Source: Rhodococcus sp. RD6.2
GTDB taxonomy: Bacteria > Actinomycetota > Actinomycetes > Mycobacteriales > Mycobacteriaceae
DNA: 64,000 bases
Reading direction: 5' to 3'
NCBI RefSeq assembly: GCF_001040705.1
Contig: NZ_CVQP01000008.1
Coordinates: 118,209 to 182,208 of the forward strand
Translations under genes and position numbers: made by a program
Part shown: positions 9,762 through 25,943 of the stretch, piece after piece
How the letters are laid out: every line of letters begins with the position of its first letter
Numbering within the stretch: position 1 is the first letter of the stretch
The notes under the pieces: model-generated
What the model was told of the DNA's origin: nothing
Seen by the model: only the letters and a program-made list of their open reading frames with translations
Databases searched by the model: none

Positions 9762-10604
9762 TCACTGTTCTCTGTCAGAAACTCCGCTGGTATCGCCCGG
9801 TTCGTCGGCGAGAATTCGGTAGATCGCACGTTTCGCCCCGGTCAGCACCTCGCCCGCAGCCCTGGCCTGATCGATGGTGCCGACGGAGGCGACCTGACGG
9901 ACCGCTCCGGTCAACTGGTTCATCAGTCCACGCAGTTCCTGCGCCGGCCTGCCGACGGAGGCTCTGATCTCGTCCCACGGGTTGCCGAGTTCGTCGCGAT
10001 GCTCCTCGACGTAGGTGACGCCCGCGTCCGTGAGCCGGGCCGTCTTGCGCCCGTCCACCTTCTCGATGAGAACGAATCCCTCGTCCTCCAGCTGGGAGAG
10101 CGCCGGGTAGATGGACCCGGGGCTCGGCTTCCACACCCCGTTGCTGCGTTCTGCGATGCGCTGGATCAGCTCGTAACCGTGCATCGGCTGCTCGCCAAGC
10201 AGCAGGAGCACCGCCGACCGGACGTCGCCGCGGCGTCCCCTGCCCCCTCGGCCGCGCCCCCGCCCGAGCCGGTCCTCGACCGGACCCCGGGACCGCCGCC
10301 CCGCACCCGGGCCGTAGTCACCGCGCGGGCCGTAATCCCCTCGCGGTCCGTAGTCACCCCGTGGACCGTAATCCCCGCGCGGACCGAAGTCGCCGCGCGG
10401 CCCGTAATCACCACGAGGGCCGTAGTCGCCACGCGGCCCGTAGTCGCCACGCGACCCGAAATCCGCTCCCTGACGACCGGATTCGCCTCGACCCGCGTCA
10501 CCGCCACCCTCCGGACCGATGTCCCCGCGGCGGCTGTCACGGCCGATCCGACCGGGACGCCTGGGGCGGCCACGCTCGCTCATGTCTCGCTGAATGTTAT
10601 CCAT
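9762..10604 (-). CDS. PadR-family regulator with collagen-like Gly-X-Y N-terminal region
   Basis: 280 residues. The PadR winged-helix domain occupies about 128-205 (AVLLLLGEQPMHGYELIQRI, then WKPSPGSIYPALSQLEDEG), followed by a helical dimerisation tail. Before it lies a 125-residue low-complexity region with about 17 uninterrupted Gly-X-Y triplets (residues 50-100, mostly GDYGPR) and an Arg/Gly-rich stretch (RGRGRGGRGRR). The ATG at 10604 is chosen because AAGGGA lies 8 bases upstream; an upstream in-frame start lacks one. PadR proteins are usually autoregulated repressors, and a palindrome lies just upstream. The lipase downstream is a possible target. Confidence 0.88.
   Translation of the reverse strand: MDNIQRDMSERGRPRRPGRIGRDSRRGDIGPEGGGDAGRGESGRQGADFGSRGDYGPRGDYGPRGDYGPRGDFGPRGDYGPRGDYGPRGDYGPRGDYGPGAGRRSRGPVEDRLGRGRGRGGRGRRGDVRSAVLLLLGEQPMHGYELIQRIAERSNGVWKPSPGSIYPALSQLEDEGFVLIEKVDGRKTARLTDAGVTYVEEHRDELGNPWDEIRASVGRPAQELRGLMNQLTGAVRQVASVGTIDQARAAGEVLTGAKRAIYRILADEPGDTSGVSDREQ
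10309..10451 (-). repeat. 18-bp tandem repeat encoding GDYGPR
   Basis: Eight consecutive, slightly diverged 18-base units inside the PadR gene. Each encodes Gly-Asp-Tyr-Gly-Pro-Arg (one has Phe for Tyr). Synonymous differences between units (for example ccgcgcgggcc against ccacgagggcc) suggest the array is old and kept at protein level. Confidence 0.9.
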
Positions 10605-10640
10605 GATGTCGTTCCCTTCATTCGTTATCGACACACTCAA

Positions 10641-10650
10641 CGATATATCG
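10641..10650. promoter_or_regulatory. palindrome upstream of padR, candidate operator
   Basis: CGATATATCG is a perfect 10-base palindrome in an unusually AT-rich stretch, 37 bases upstream of the PadR start, flanked by two further TATCGACA-like copies. PadR repressors often bind AT-rich dyads in their own promoter. Autoregulation is inferred. Confidence 0.4.
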
Positions 10651-10712
10651 ACAATCGGTCTACGACAAGGATGATTCTCGACGTCACAGTGTTCGCTGCC
10701 AGGTGGAGCGCG

Positions 10713-12728
10713 TCAGCCGATCCGGAGCGGATCGATCTGCACACGCAGAGGTCCGGACTCCTTGCGGGCCGCGCGGCTCGACTGCGCCTCCCGCAGCGCC
10801 CGCGACAGCGCGGCACCCGATTCGCGCGGCACCCGCACCAGCATGCGTTCCACCTCGTCGGGCTCCGGGCCGTCGCCACCGAACGGCACCCGCTCCCCCG
10901 CCGGCAGCGGGACGGGCCCCAGCTTCTCGGCGTCCGCGGGCAGCACGGCGGCTCCGAGGAACGCGTCGATCGCCGCGCGGGTGCCATCGACCGCCGCCAT
11001 GTGAACGGTCGGAGGAAAGTGCACCTCGGCGCGCTGCGCAAGCTGAATCCTCGCCGCCCCCACAGGATCCCAGCGCACCAGAGCCTGTACGGCCGGGATA
11101 CCCGAGTCGGCGACGACAACCACCCGGCCCCCTGCCGACGCGGGCCGGACGAGCGCGCCCGCCGTCATCCAGCGGCGCAGCGTCTCCTCCTCGGCTCGCA
11201 GGTCGGCACGCCCGAGCAACGCCCACCCGTCGAGCAGCAGCGCGGCGCCGTAGCCACCCTGCATCACGGGTTCGGCGCCGACAGTCGAGACGACCAGCGC
11301 CGCACCGGGTTTCACGTCCGTCAGCACCTCACCGCCACCCGACATCCGCACCGGGACGCCGGGGAACGCCCGCCCCAACTCCTCCGCGGTTCGACCCGCC
11401 CCGACGACCACCGCGCGCAGCTGCCGCGAACCACAGACGTTGCACCGATGTGTGGCATCCGCGACACCGCACCACCGACAGCTGGGTGTGCCTGCACCGT
11501 CGGGCGCGGCCGCTGCCGGCAACGCGAGCGGGCCGTTGCAGCGTCGGCAGCGCGCCGGCGCGCGGCACTTCCCACACGCCAGCGACGGGACGTAGCCGCG
11601 GCGTGGAACCTGCACCAGCACGCCGGTATCCGCCGCGAGCGCCTCACGGGCCGCGGTGAACGCGATCCCCGGCAGCCTCGCCGCACGGGCACCGGGATCG
11701 CGGGCCAGTGCGTGATCGCTGTCGGCGAGCGCCGTCACCTGCGGCGCGCGGGACCGCACCACCGGCCGATCCGCGACGAGGTCGCTCGCCCACCCCGACT
11801 CGACGAGGGCCTGCGCCTCCACCGTGCGCGAATGCGACCCGATGACGGCGGCCGCACCCGTCCCGTGCGCGCGCAGCAGCGCGACCTCGCGGGCGTGCGG
11901 GTACGGCGCGCGCGGTTCGGCGTGCAGGTCGTCGCCGTCGTCCCAGACGACGATCAGACCCAGGTCGGGGACGGGGGCGAACACCGAAGCGCGGGTGCCG
12001 ACGACCACCTTCGCCGTGCCGCGCAGCGCCGCCAGCCAGCGTCGATACCGCATCGCGGGACCCAGTCCCGCGGCAAGCGGAACGACCAGGTCGTCACCGA
12101 GAACGGCCGCACACGCCGAGGCGACGCGGTCGAGGTCCTTCTGGTCCGGGACGACGATCACGGTGGATCGTCCGCCACGCGCCACCACCGCGGCGAGTTC
12201 GCCGATGCGGGTCGGCCAGTCCTCCCCCGGCAGTGCCTGCCACACCGCGCGCGGCGAGCGGCCGTCGACCAGCGCGGACACGAAACTGTCGCCGTAGCGG
12301 TAGGCGGACCATGCCGACAGGTCCGGATCGGCGGTGGCCACCGCCGGCTCCGCCGCCTCCTCTGCCTCCACGCGAGCGTGCCGCGGCGGGACGGCCAGCC
12401 GCAGCACGTCCGCACGTGTCCCCGCGTAGCGGGCGGCGACGGCGTCGACCAGCGTCGCGACCTCGGCGGTCAGCACCGGCTCGGACGACACCACCCGTTC
12501 GAGCCAGCCCAGCTTGCCGGGATGCTCGCTCGTCTGGATGCGTTCGAGCAGGAACCCGTCGACGAGCCGTCCCGAGAACCGGATCCGCACCCGAACCCCT
12601 GGCCGGGCCTGCTCGTCCAACTCCAGGGGAACCAGGTAGTCGAACTCGCGGTCCAGATGCGCCACCGGCAGGATCGGCAACACCCGCGCGACCGGCAGCG
12701 TGGACGCGGCCTCACGGGCGGCCGTCAC
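10713..12728 (-). CDS. priA: PriA-like primosomal protein N' lacking helicase motifs
   Basis: About 671 residues from a GTG at 12728, preceded by GTGGGG. The N-terminal DNA-binding domain begins LPVARVLPILPVAHLDREFD. The zinc region has paired cysteines (CGKC, CRRC, CRWC, CNVC) typical of PriA. The helicase core is degenerate: the Walker A position reads around PGEDWPTRIGEL with no GKT, and the DEEH box is replaced by WDDGDD. This matches the actinobacterial PriA group, annotated as probably not a helicase. Its likely role is recognising forks and loading the replisome. The upstream boundary is uncertain because the frame stays open to 13040. Confidence 0.85.
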   Translation of the reverse strand: MTAAREAASTLPVARVLPILPVAHLDREFDYLVPLELDEQARPGVRVRIRFSGRLVDGFLLERIQTSEHPGKLGWLERVVSSEPVLTAEVATLVDAVAARYAGTRADVLRLAVPPRHARVEAEEAAEPAVATADPDLSAWSAYRYGDSFVSALVDGRSPRAVWQALPGEDWPTRIGELAAVVARGGRSTVIVVPDQKDLDRVASACAAVLGDDLVVPLAAGLGPAMRYRRWLAALRGTAKVVVGTRASVFAPVPDLGLIVVWDDGDDLHAEPRAPYPHAREVALLRAHGTGAAAVIGSHSRTVEAQALVESGWASDLVADRPVVRSRAPQVTALADSDHALARDPGARAARLPGIAFTAAREALAADTGVLVQVPRRGYVPSLACGKCRAPARCRRCNGPLALPAAAAPDGAGTPSCRWCGVADATHRCNVCGSRQLRAVVVGAGRTAEELGRAFPGVPVRMSGGGEVLTDVKPGAALVVSTVGAEPVMQGGYGAALLLDGWALLGRADLRAEEETLRRWMTAGALVRPASAGGRVVVVADSGIPAVQALVRWDPVGAARIQLAQRAEVHFPPTVHMAAVDGTRAAIDAFLGAAVLPADAEKLGPVPLPAGERVPFGGDGPEPDEVERMLVRVPRESGAALSRALREAQSSRAARKESGPLRVQIDPLRIG

Positions 12729-12950
12729 GCGCCCCACCGGCCCGAACGACACGAGCCGCCCACCGCGAACGGTGAGCGGCTCGGACGAGGAGCCAGGGGG
12801 TGTCTCCCGATTCCCATCGGATGCACCTGGCGAAGAAATCGGCGTCCGGCAAGACCGAGGAGTCGCTCCGCGGGCTCCGCTTCTGCGCGGAGGAGAAGCC
12901 GATACCGGGGTTGTACCGGCGCCGACGACAACGCAGCATGGCGGCGATTT

Positions 12951-12965
12951 GGCGCCAGGGGCGCC
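12951..12965 (-). terminator. small hairpin after metK
   Basis: GGCGCC-AGG-GGCGCC lies 24 bases past the metK stop. It is a short GC-only stem of six pairs with no T-tract, a weak terminator candidate separating metK from priA in the otherwise gene-free 12729-12988. Nothing else was recognised in that 260-base interval. Confidence 0.3.
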
Positions 12966-12988
12966 GATATGGGATTGGGAGGCACGCC

Positions 12989-14203
12989 CTAGAGCCCGGC
13001 GGCCGCGCGCAGCTTCTCGGCGCGGTCCGTGTGCTCCCACGGCAGGTCGATGTCGGTGCGGCCGAAGTGGCCGTACGCCGCCGTCTTGGCGTAGATCGGG
13101 CGCAGCAGGTCGAGGTCGCGGATGATCGCGCCGGGACGCAGGTCAAAGATCTCGGAGATCGCCGACTGGATGCGGGCCGGATCGGTCTTCTCGGTGCCGA
13201 ACGTCTCGACGAACAGCCCGACCGGGGCGGCCTTGCCGATGGCGTACGCGACCTGCACCTCGATGCGGTCGGCCAGACCCGCGGCGACAGCGTTCTTCGC
13301 CACCCAGCGCATCGCGTACGCGGCAGAACGGTCCACCTTCGACGGATCCTTACCGGAGAACGCTCCACCACCATGACGGGCCATACCGCCGTAGGTGTCG
13401 ACGATGATCTTGCGGCCGGTCAGGCCCGCGTCACCCATCGGACCACCGAGCACGAACTTGCCGGTGGGGTTGACGAGCAGGCGGACGTCGGACGTGTCCA
13501 GCGAGGGCACGTCGATCTCGGCGAGCACCGAGCCGAGCACCTTCTCGCGGATGTCCGGGGTGAGCAGGTTGTCGAGGTCGATATCCGCGGCGTGCTGCGT
13601 GGACACGACGACGGTGTCGAGGCGGACGGCCCTGTCGCCGTCGTACTCGATCGTGACCTGGGTCTTGCCGTCCGGACGCAGGTAGGGCAGGACGCCGGAC
13701 TTGCGGACCTCGGTGAGGCGACGGGAGAGCCGGTGCGCGAGCGCGATCGGCAGCGGCATCAGTTCCGGGGTGTCGGTGCAGGCGTAGCCGAACATCAGAC
13801 CCTGGTCGCCCGCGCCCTGACGATCGATGTCGTCGTCGGAGCTGCCCTCGACGCGCGCCTCGTGCGAGTGGTCGACACCCTGCGCGATCTCCGGCGACTG
13901 TGCACCGATCGCGATGTTGACACCGCAGGAGTTGCCGTCGAATCCCTTGGCCGACGAGTCGTAACCTATCTCGAGGACCTTGTCACGCACGATCTTGGGG
14001 ATGTCGGCGTACGCCGAGGTGGTGACCTCGCCCGCGACGTGGACCTGTCCGGTCGTCACCAATGTCTCGACGGCGACGCGGCTGCGGGGGTCCTGCTCGA
14101 GCAGTGCGTCGAGAACGGAGTCGCTGATCGCGTCACAGATCTTGTCCGGGTGCCCCTCGGTCACAGACTCGCTGGTGAATAGCCGACTACCGGACTTGCT
14201 CAC
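12989..14203 (-). CDS. metK: S-adenosylmethionine synthetase
   Basis: 404 residues from a GTG at 14203, preceded by GAGGGAGATCT; this gives the usual start [19 protein letters not shown]. The family signatures GHPDKICD (17-24), [13 protein letters not shown] and [19 protein letters not shown] are intact. It makes SAM from methionine and ATP as a cytoplasmic tetramer. Its product supplies RsmB and other methyltransferases. It lies downstream of coaBC on the same strand, 114 bases away, and that gap shows no recognisable SAM riboswitch. Confidence 0.97.
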   Translation of the reverse strand: MSKSGSRLFTSESVTEGHPDKICDAISDSVLDALLEQDPRSRVAVETLVTTGQVHVAGEVTTSAYADIPKIVRDKVLEIGYDSSAKGFDGNSCGVNIAIGAQSPEIAQGVDHSHEARVEGSSDDDIDRQGAGDQGLMFGYACTDTPELMPLPIALAHRLSRRLTEVRKSGVLPYLRPDGKTQVTIEYDGDRAVRLDTVVVSTQHAADIDLDNLLTPDIREKVLGSVLAEIDVPSLDTSDVRLLVNPTGKFVLGGPMGDAGLTGRKIIVDTYGGMARHGGGAFSGKDPSKVDRSAAYAMRWVAKNAVAAGLADRIEVQVAYAIGKAAPVGLFVETFGTEKTDPARIQSAISEIFDLRPGAIIRDLDLLRPIYAKTAAYGHFGRTDIDLPWEHTDRAEKLRAAAGL

Positions 14204-14317
14204 AGATCTCCCTCTCGCCAACTGATGATGTATCGCACACGAACATTAATGCCTGGTACGGCAGATAAGAACACTTAGGATCACGGCGTTCGCGATGCGA
14301 TCGCCGTCACACCCACA

Positions 14318-15619
14318 CTACGAGCTTCCGGCGTGCCCGGCACCCGCGGAATCGCCGGACAGCAGGTCCGCAACGGCGTCGAGCACCCGGCTCGCCATCA
14401 GCGCCTTGGAACCGTGGGCCAGCGCGTGCTCGGAACCGTCCGCCGACAACAGCCACCCGTCGTTGCTGTCGACCTCGAACGCCTTGCCGTCGCCGACCGC
14501 GTTGACGACCAGCAGGTCGCAGCCCTTGCGCGCGAACTTCTCGCGGGCGTGGTCGAGGACGCTGCCGTTGGCGTCGCCGGTTTCCGCGGCGAATCCGACG
14601 ATGCGCGTCGCGGCGGGCAGCGAGCCGTCGGCGCGGGCCCGCACCAGGCCCGCGAGGATGTCGTCGTTGCGGGTCAGCGGGACGACGTCCGGCTCGTCGG
14701 CACCCTTCTTGATCTTGGACGCAGCGAGTGTGGTGGGCCGGAAATCGGCCACGGCCGCGGCCATCACCACGGCGTCGGCGGTCGGCGCGATCGCGTCGAC
14801 CGCGACCTTCATGTCCCGCGCCGTCTTCACCCGGACGACGTCGACCGCAGCCGGGTCGGCCAGTTCGGCCGTGTAGCCGGCGACGAGGGTCACCTCGGCG
14901 CCGCGCTGCGCGGCGAGGCGTGCGATCGCGTAGCCCTGCTTGCCGGAACTGCGGTTGCCGAGGAAGCGCACGGGGTCGAGCGGTTCCCGCGTTCCGCCCG
15001 CCGACACGACGATCCGCCGCCCCTCCAGGTCCCGAGGCAGTCCGTCGGCCCGCTCCAGGAGCAGGTTCGCCAGTCCGAGGATCTCGTCGGGCTCGGGCAG
15101 GCGGCCTGCACCGGTGTCCTTGCCGGTGAGCCTGCCGGAGGCCGGTTCGATCACGACGATGCCACGCGACCGCAGGGTCGCGACATTGTCGACCGTTGCG
15201 GGGTGCTCCCACATCTCGGTGTGCATCGCGGGCGCGAACAGCACCGGACAGCGCGCGGTCAGCAGGGTCGCGGTGAGCAGGTCGTCGGCGCGGCCGTGCG
15301 CGGCACGGGCCATCAGGTCGGCCGTGGCAGGCGCGATGACCAGGAGGTCCGCTTCCTGCCCGAGCCGCACGTGCGGCACCTGCGGCACATCCGTGAAGAC
15401 GCCGGTCTGCACCGGGTTCCCGGACAGCGCCTCGAAGGTGGCGCGACCGACGAACTCGAGCGCCGACTCGGTGGGAACCACCCGGACGTGGTGCCCGGCC
15501 TCCGTGAAGCCACGGATGATCGAACAGGCCTTGTATGCGGCGATACCGCCGCCCACCCCGACGACGATGCGTCGTGGTGAACCGGCGGTATCGGTAAGCG
15601 AATCCGTCACGGACGCCAC
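14318..15619 (-). CDS. coaBC: phosphopantothenoylcysteine decarboxylase/phosphopantothenate--cysteine ligase
   Basis: 433 residues, a bifunctional CoA-pathway enzyme. The N-terminal CoaC half has the FMN-binding start VGVGGGIAAYK and PAMHTEMWEHP. The C-terminal CoaB half begins near 200 (IVVSAGGTREPLDPVRFLGN, then SSGKQGYA) and carries the Asn- and Lys-rich nucleotide and dimer motifs. It converts 4'-phosphopantothenate plus cysteine to 4'-phosphopantetheine. GTG start at 15619, 34 bases after rpoZ in the gmk-rpoZ-coaBC cluster. Confidence 0.96.
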   Translation of the reverse strand: MASVTDSLTDTAGSPRRIVVGVGGGIAAYKACSIIRGFTEAGHHVRVVPTESALEFVGRATFEALSGNPVQTGVFTDVPQVPHVRLGQEADLLVIAPATADLMARAAHGRADDLLTATLLTARCPVLFAPAMHTEMWEHPATVDNVATLRSRGIVVIEPASGRLTGKDTGAGRLPEPDEILGLANLLLERADGLPRDLEGRRIVVSAGGTREPLDPVRFLGNRSSGKQGYAIARLAAQRGAEVTLVAGYTAELADPAAVDVVRVKTARDMKVAVDAIAPTADAVVMAAAVADFRPTTLAASKIKKGADEPDVVPLTRNDDILAGLVRARADGSLPAATRIVGFAAETGDANGSVLDHAREKFARKGCDLLVVNAVGDGKAFEVDSNDGWLLSADGSEHALAHGSKALMASRVLDAVADLLSGDSAGAGHAGSS

Positions 15620-15653
15620 AGTATCGGGGCGTTCCGGGTGATTACGGAGTGGG

Positions 15654-16684
<1,031 letters not shown>

Positions 16685-16691
16685 CTGCGAC

Positions 16692-17012
16692 TCAGGCCTC
16701 GAAATCGAACCTGGTCAGCAGCGCCTTGCGCTGACGATCGCCGAGGCCACGCAGGCGGCGGGTCGGAGCGATCTCCAGCTCGGTCATGATCTCCTGCGCC
16801 TTGACCTTGCCCACCTTGGGCAGGGCCTCGAGCAGGGCGGACACCTTCATCTTGCCCAGGATCTCGTCATTCTCGGCGTCCTTGAGGACCTGCTTGAGGT
16901 CGGTGCCGCCGCGCTTGAGGCGCTCCTTGAGCTCAGCCCGGGCCTTACGGGCGGCAGCCGCCTTCTCCAAAGCAGCAGCACGCTGCTCATCGGTCAACTG
17001 GGGAAGGGCCAC
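16692..17012 (-). CDS. mihF: integration host factor, actinobacterial type (mIHF)
   Basis: 106 residues. A basic, Ala/Lys-rich helical N-terminus precedes the helix-two-turn-helix core ([17 protein letters not shown]) and [18 protein letters not shown], the mIHF signature. It is a nucleoid-associated DNA-bending protein, essential in mycobacteria. The GTG at 17012 has GGAGG a few bases upstream (GGAGGAACC-GTG). It sits upstream of gmk, as in mycobacteria. Confidence 0.94.
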   Translation of the reverse strand: MALPQLTDEQRAAALEKAAAARKARAELKERLKRGGTDLKQVLKDAENDEILGKMKVSALLEALPKVGKVKAQEIMTELEIAPTRRLRGLGDRQRKALLTRFDFEA

Positions 17013-17138
17013 GGTTCCTCCGTCTCGTCGTGTGCAAATGCCTACAACCCCCGGATAACCAGGGGCGATAGCGACCGTACTCACGCCGGGCGACGATTGC
17101 GAACCCACCCCCCGACCCGAGGCGGCAAAACGCGTCGG

Positions 17139-17962
17139 CTATGCGAGGCCGGTCTCGACCTCGTCACGGACCCGCACAGCCGCCTCACGCAGAGCCGAAA
17201 CGGACGGACCCGATCGGAGAACATCACGAGACGTGTTGGGCAACAACAATTCTCGCGATCCTTCGAAAATGTCGGCGAGATCACGCACGGTGGCGCCCTG
17301 CGCACCGAGTCCCGGCGCCAGAATCGGTCCGGCGAACTCGGACAGATCGAGGCCGTGACCGCGTGTCGCACCCACTACCAGGCCGATCGTGTCGTTGCCG
17401 TCACGGTTCTGTGCCACCGCTGCATCGACGATGGACTGCGCCACCGAGGGCCCGTCGGACGTCACGGACTGCTGCAGTCCACCGCCCTCCGGGTTCGAGG
17501 TGCGGGCCAGCGCGAACAGGCCCCTGCCGGTCTCACCCGCCAACGTCACGGCCGGATCGAGGGCACCGAAGCCCAGGTACGGAGACACCGTCACCGCGTC
17601 CGAGACGAGCGGTGAGCCCTCCCCCAGCCACGCCTGCGCGTACGCGGACATCGTCGAGCCGATGTCCCCGCGCTTGGCGTCCGCGACGACAAGCGTCCCG
17701 GCGTCCCGGAGCGCCACGATGGTGCGCTCCAGGACGGCGAACCCGGCCGAGCCGTACGCCTCGAAGAACGCCACCTGAGGCTTCACGAGGGCGACCTCGC
17801 CCGCGAACGCCTCGACGCAGATGTCGGCGAATGCCGCGAGACCCTCGGCCGTTCTCGGCAGGCCCCACGCGTCGAGGAGAGGCGGATGCGGGTCGATGCC
17901 GACACACAGCCTGCCCCGGCTCCGGACCGCGGTCCGGAGCCGGTCACCCCAGCGATCGGAAC

Positions 17963-17966
<4 letters not shown>
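17139..17966 (-). CDS. pyrF: orotidine 5'-phosphate decarboxylase (actinobacterial type 2)
   Basis: 275 residues. The active-site motif [12 protein letters not shown] carries the catalytic Lys-Asp network (D-x-K-R-x-D) in the arrangement of the longer mycobacterial type. It converts OMP to UMP, the last step of de novo pyrimidine synthesis. The GTG start overlaps the carB stop by four bases (GTGA). Last gene of the pyr operon. Confidence 0.95.
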
Positions 17967-21300
<3,334 letters not shown>

Positions 21301-21301
<1 letters not shown>

Positions 21302-22467
21302 TACTTCTTGGCTCCTTCGAGCAGGCTGGTGAAGCGGTCGAACAGGTATGCGGCGTCGTGCGGACCGGCCGCGGCCTCCGGGTGGTACTGCACGGAGAAG
21401 GCGGATCCGTCGAGCAGACGGACACCTTCGACCGCACCGTCGTTGGCGCAGGTGTGGCTGACCTGGGCGCGACCGAACGGGGTGTCGAACTCCTGGCCCG
21501 CCTCGCCTTCGAGGGCGAACCCGTGGTTCTGAGCGGTGATCGCGATACGTCCGGTCTCGTGCTCGACGACCGGGATGTTGATGCCGCGATGGCCGAACTT
21601 CATCTTGTAGGTACTCAGGCCCAGTGCGCGGCCGAGGATCTGGTTACCGAAGCAGATGCCGAACAGAGGAAGCCCCTGGCCCAGGACCTCCTTCGTCAGG
21701 TGCACCGCACCGTCCGCGGTCGCCGGGTCGCCCGGACCGTTGGACAGGAACACGCCGTCGGCACCGAGGTCGAGGATCTGCTCGAGGCTCGTCGTCGAGG
21801 GCAGCACGTGCACCCGGATGCCCCGCTGCGCGAACATGCGCGGGGTGTTGGTCTTGATACCGAGGTCGATGGCGGCGACGGTGAACCGCGCCTCGCCGCC
21901 GATCGGCTCGATGACGTAGCCGGAGTCGGTGCTGACCTCACGCGCCAGGTCGGCGCCGAGCATCGACGGCTGACCCTGCACCGCGGCGAGCATCGACGCG
22001 TCGTCGCCCAGCGCGGAGCCGGAGAAGACGCCCGCGCGCATCGAACCGCGGGTACGAAGGTGGCGCACCAGTGCGCGGGTGTCGATGCCGGCGATGCCGA
22101 CGACGCCCTGAGCGACCAGCTCGTCCTGCAGCGACCCGGTGGCCCGCCAGCTCGACGTCGTGCGGGACGGATCCCGAACCACATAGCCCGCGACCCAGAT
22201 CTTGTTCGAGTCGCCGGAGGCCTGGCGGCCGGCCGAGAGTGCCTCGCCGTCCTCGCCGTTCCAGCCGGTGTTGCCGATCTGCGGCGCGGTGGCGACCACG
22301 ATCTGCCGGTGGTAGCTGGGGTCGGTGAGGGTCTCCTGGTAGCCGGTCATGCCGGTCGAGAACACCGCCTCGCCCAGAGTCTGTCCGACGGCGCCGAATT
22401 CGACGCCTCGGAAGATCCGTCCGTCCTCGAGGACGAGGGCCGCGGGCCCTGCTTGCACGATGCTCAC
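21301..22467 (-). CDS. carA: carbamoyl-phosphate synthase small subunit
   Basis: 388 residues. The class I glutamine amidotransferase domain has the nucleophile elbow [17 protein letters not shown] (Cys in GICFG) and the catalytic His near FSVQYHPEA. The N-terminal CPSase domain begins [16 protein letters not shown]. It hydrolyses glutamine and channels ammonia to CarB. The GTG at 22467 overlaps the preceding membrane-protein stop by four bases. Confidence 0.97.
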
Positions 22468-22955
22468 GCTTTCTCTCCGTTCACCCAGATCGGGTACACA
22501 CTCTTGTCGTCTCCACGGAATCCGGTGTCGATCTCCGTACCGGTGGGGAGCTCCCACCGGATCACCAGGACTCCGTCCTTCGTCATGACCTTGCCCGCGA
22601 GTCCCCGCTCGGTGCGGATGGCGCGGATCGATTCGTTCGGGATCCAGATCGGGGACTCGCCGTCCCGTTCCATCAGGATTCCGTGTTCGTAGCGGGCGAG
22701 GTCGCAGTTCGCGCGGTGACCGAGGTCACCGACGGCGATCCGGTTCTGCCAGCTCGGCGCGAGCGTGCTGCCCACGTACAGTCCCGTGCTCGGTGCGATC
22801 AGCTGGGCTCCGAGGTCCGTGGGGACGGCGGGCAACTCCCCGACCGTGTCCTGTTGACGCTTGGCGCGGCCCTTCCAACCCCAGTACATCAGCGCGACCA
22901 GCAGCACCCACACGAGGACGAAGCCGGCGGTCAGCCAGACCCGGTCCCAGCTCAT
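22464..22955 (-). CDS. membrane-anchored PH-like protein of the pyr operon
   Basis: 163 residues. One N-terminal TM helix ([20 protein letters not shown], about 7-26), a short basic linker, then a beta-rich soluble domain of about 115 residues resembling the bacterial PH-like fold. It occupies the same place as Rv1382 of M. tuberculosis (between pyrC and carA). It overlaps both neighbours by four bases, so it is made with the pyrimidine enzymes. Its function is unknown; it is not a pathway enzyme by sequence. Confidence 0.8.
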   Translation of the reverse strand: MSWDRVWLTAGFVLVWVLLVALMYWGWKGRAKRQQDTVGELPAVPTDLGAQLIAPSTGLYVGSTLAPSWQNRIAVGDLGHRANCDLARYEHGILMERDGESPIWIPNESIRAIRTERGLAGKVMTKDGVLVIRWELPTGTEIDTGFRGDDKSVYPIWVNGEKA

Positions 22956-24261
22956 CGCTGCACCTCCCCGCCCAGCACGGTCACCCGACCGCGCAGCAGC
23001 GTCGTGGTGACCTTCGCACCGAACGTCATCGACTCGAACGGCGTGTTGTTCGCAATCGACGCCAGCTCGGGGCCGTGGACGGTCCATTCCCGATTCGGGT
23101 CGACCAGCGTCAGGTTCGCCGGTTCGCCGACCGCAATCGGACGACCCTGGTCGGGCAGTCCGACGATCTCGGCGGGCCGCTCGCTCATCACCTTCGCGAC
23201 GCCGCGCCAGTCCAGGAGACCGGTCTCGACCATCGTCTGCGCGATGATCGCGAGGGCCGTTTCCAGCCCGAGCATGCCGGGCCGGGCCTGCGCGAACTCG
23301 CAGCACTTGTCCTGCTCGGCGTGCGGGGCGTGGTCGGTGCCGACGCAGTCGACGGTGCCCTCGGCGAGCGCGACACGCAACGCCTCCACGTCGGAACGTT
23401 CCCGAAGCGGCGGATTGACCCGGTTGACGCCGTCGTAGGTCTCGAGCCGTGAGTCGTCGAGCAGCAGGTGGTGCGGTGTCACCTCGGCGGTGATCGAGAT
23501 GCCCTGGCCCTTGGCCCACTTCAGCAACTCGACGGTGCCCGCGGTGGACGCGTGGCAGATGTGCACCCGCGCCCCGGCGTCACGCGCGAGCAGCGCATCG
23601 CGGGCGACGATCGACTCCTCCGCAGCGCGGGGCCAGCCGCCGAGCCCGAGGCGGGCCGCGGTCGGGCCCTCGTGCGCGACCGCGCCGACGGTCAGGCGCG
23701 GCTCCTCCGCATGCTGGGCGATGAGGACACCGAGCGCGCTGGAGTACTCGAGTGCGCGGCGCATGATGAGCGGGTCGTCGACGCAGTGCCCGTCGTCGGA
23801 GAACAACTTGACCTGCCCGACGCCCGCGGCCATCGTCGCCATCTCGGCGAGCTGCTTGCCTGCGAGACCGACGGTGACGGCGCCGACCGGATGGACGTCG
23901 ACGAGGCCGACCTCCTGGCCGCGTCGCCACACGTGGTCGGTGATGACGACGGAGTCGGCGACCGGATTCGTGTTGGCCATGGCGAACACCGCGGTGTAGC
24001 CGCCGAGAGCGGCCGCGGCGGAACCGGATTCGATGGTCTCGGTGTCCTCGCGACCGGGCTCGCGCAGGTGGGTGTGCATGTCCACGAAGCCGGGCAGAAG
24101 AACCTGACCCGCGGCGTCGATGACGGTCGAGCCGTCGGGCGCGGTCAGACCGGTGCCGATCTCACGGATCTCACCGCCGGAGATCAGAACGTCCTGCGGC
24201 TCGCCCTCGCCGTAGATCCGCACCCCGCGGATCACCACGTCGCCGCGGGAGTTGTCACTGC

Positions 24262-24265
<4 letters not shown>
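22952..24265 (-). CDS. pyrC: dihydroorotase
   Basis: 437 residues, a class I amidohydrolase. The metal-binding motif [11 protein letters not shown], a later CHAST block and [15 protein letters not shown] give the zinc ligands and catalytic Asp. It cyclises carbamoyl aspartate to dihydroorotate. The GTG start overlaps the pyrB stop by four bases. Confidence 0.96.
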
Positions 24266-25868
<1,603 letters not shown>

Positions 25869-25943
25869 TCAGCGGTGGTGCCGCCGACCCGAACCCGCGC
25901 GAGGTGTCGTCAGCCACACGACGGCGTGCCCGGTCGGAGAACG

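Noticed and set aside
10309-10451. Short regular repeats that might be a CRISPR array
   Set aside because: The units are contiguous, with no spacers, and encode an in-frame peptide repeat.
9747-12992. A plus-strand open frame of more than 1000 codons across padR and priA
   Set aside because: It is antisense to two clear genes; its composition (Arg/Ala/His rich) is what high-GC shadow frames give, and it has no family pattern.
14204-14317. Possible SAM riboswitch before metK
   Set aside because: No conserved aptamer core or pairing pattern was found in the 114 bases.
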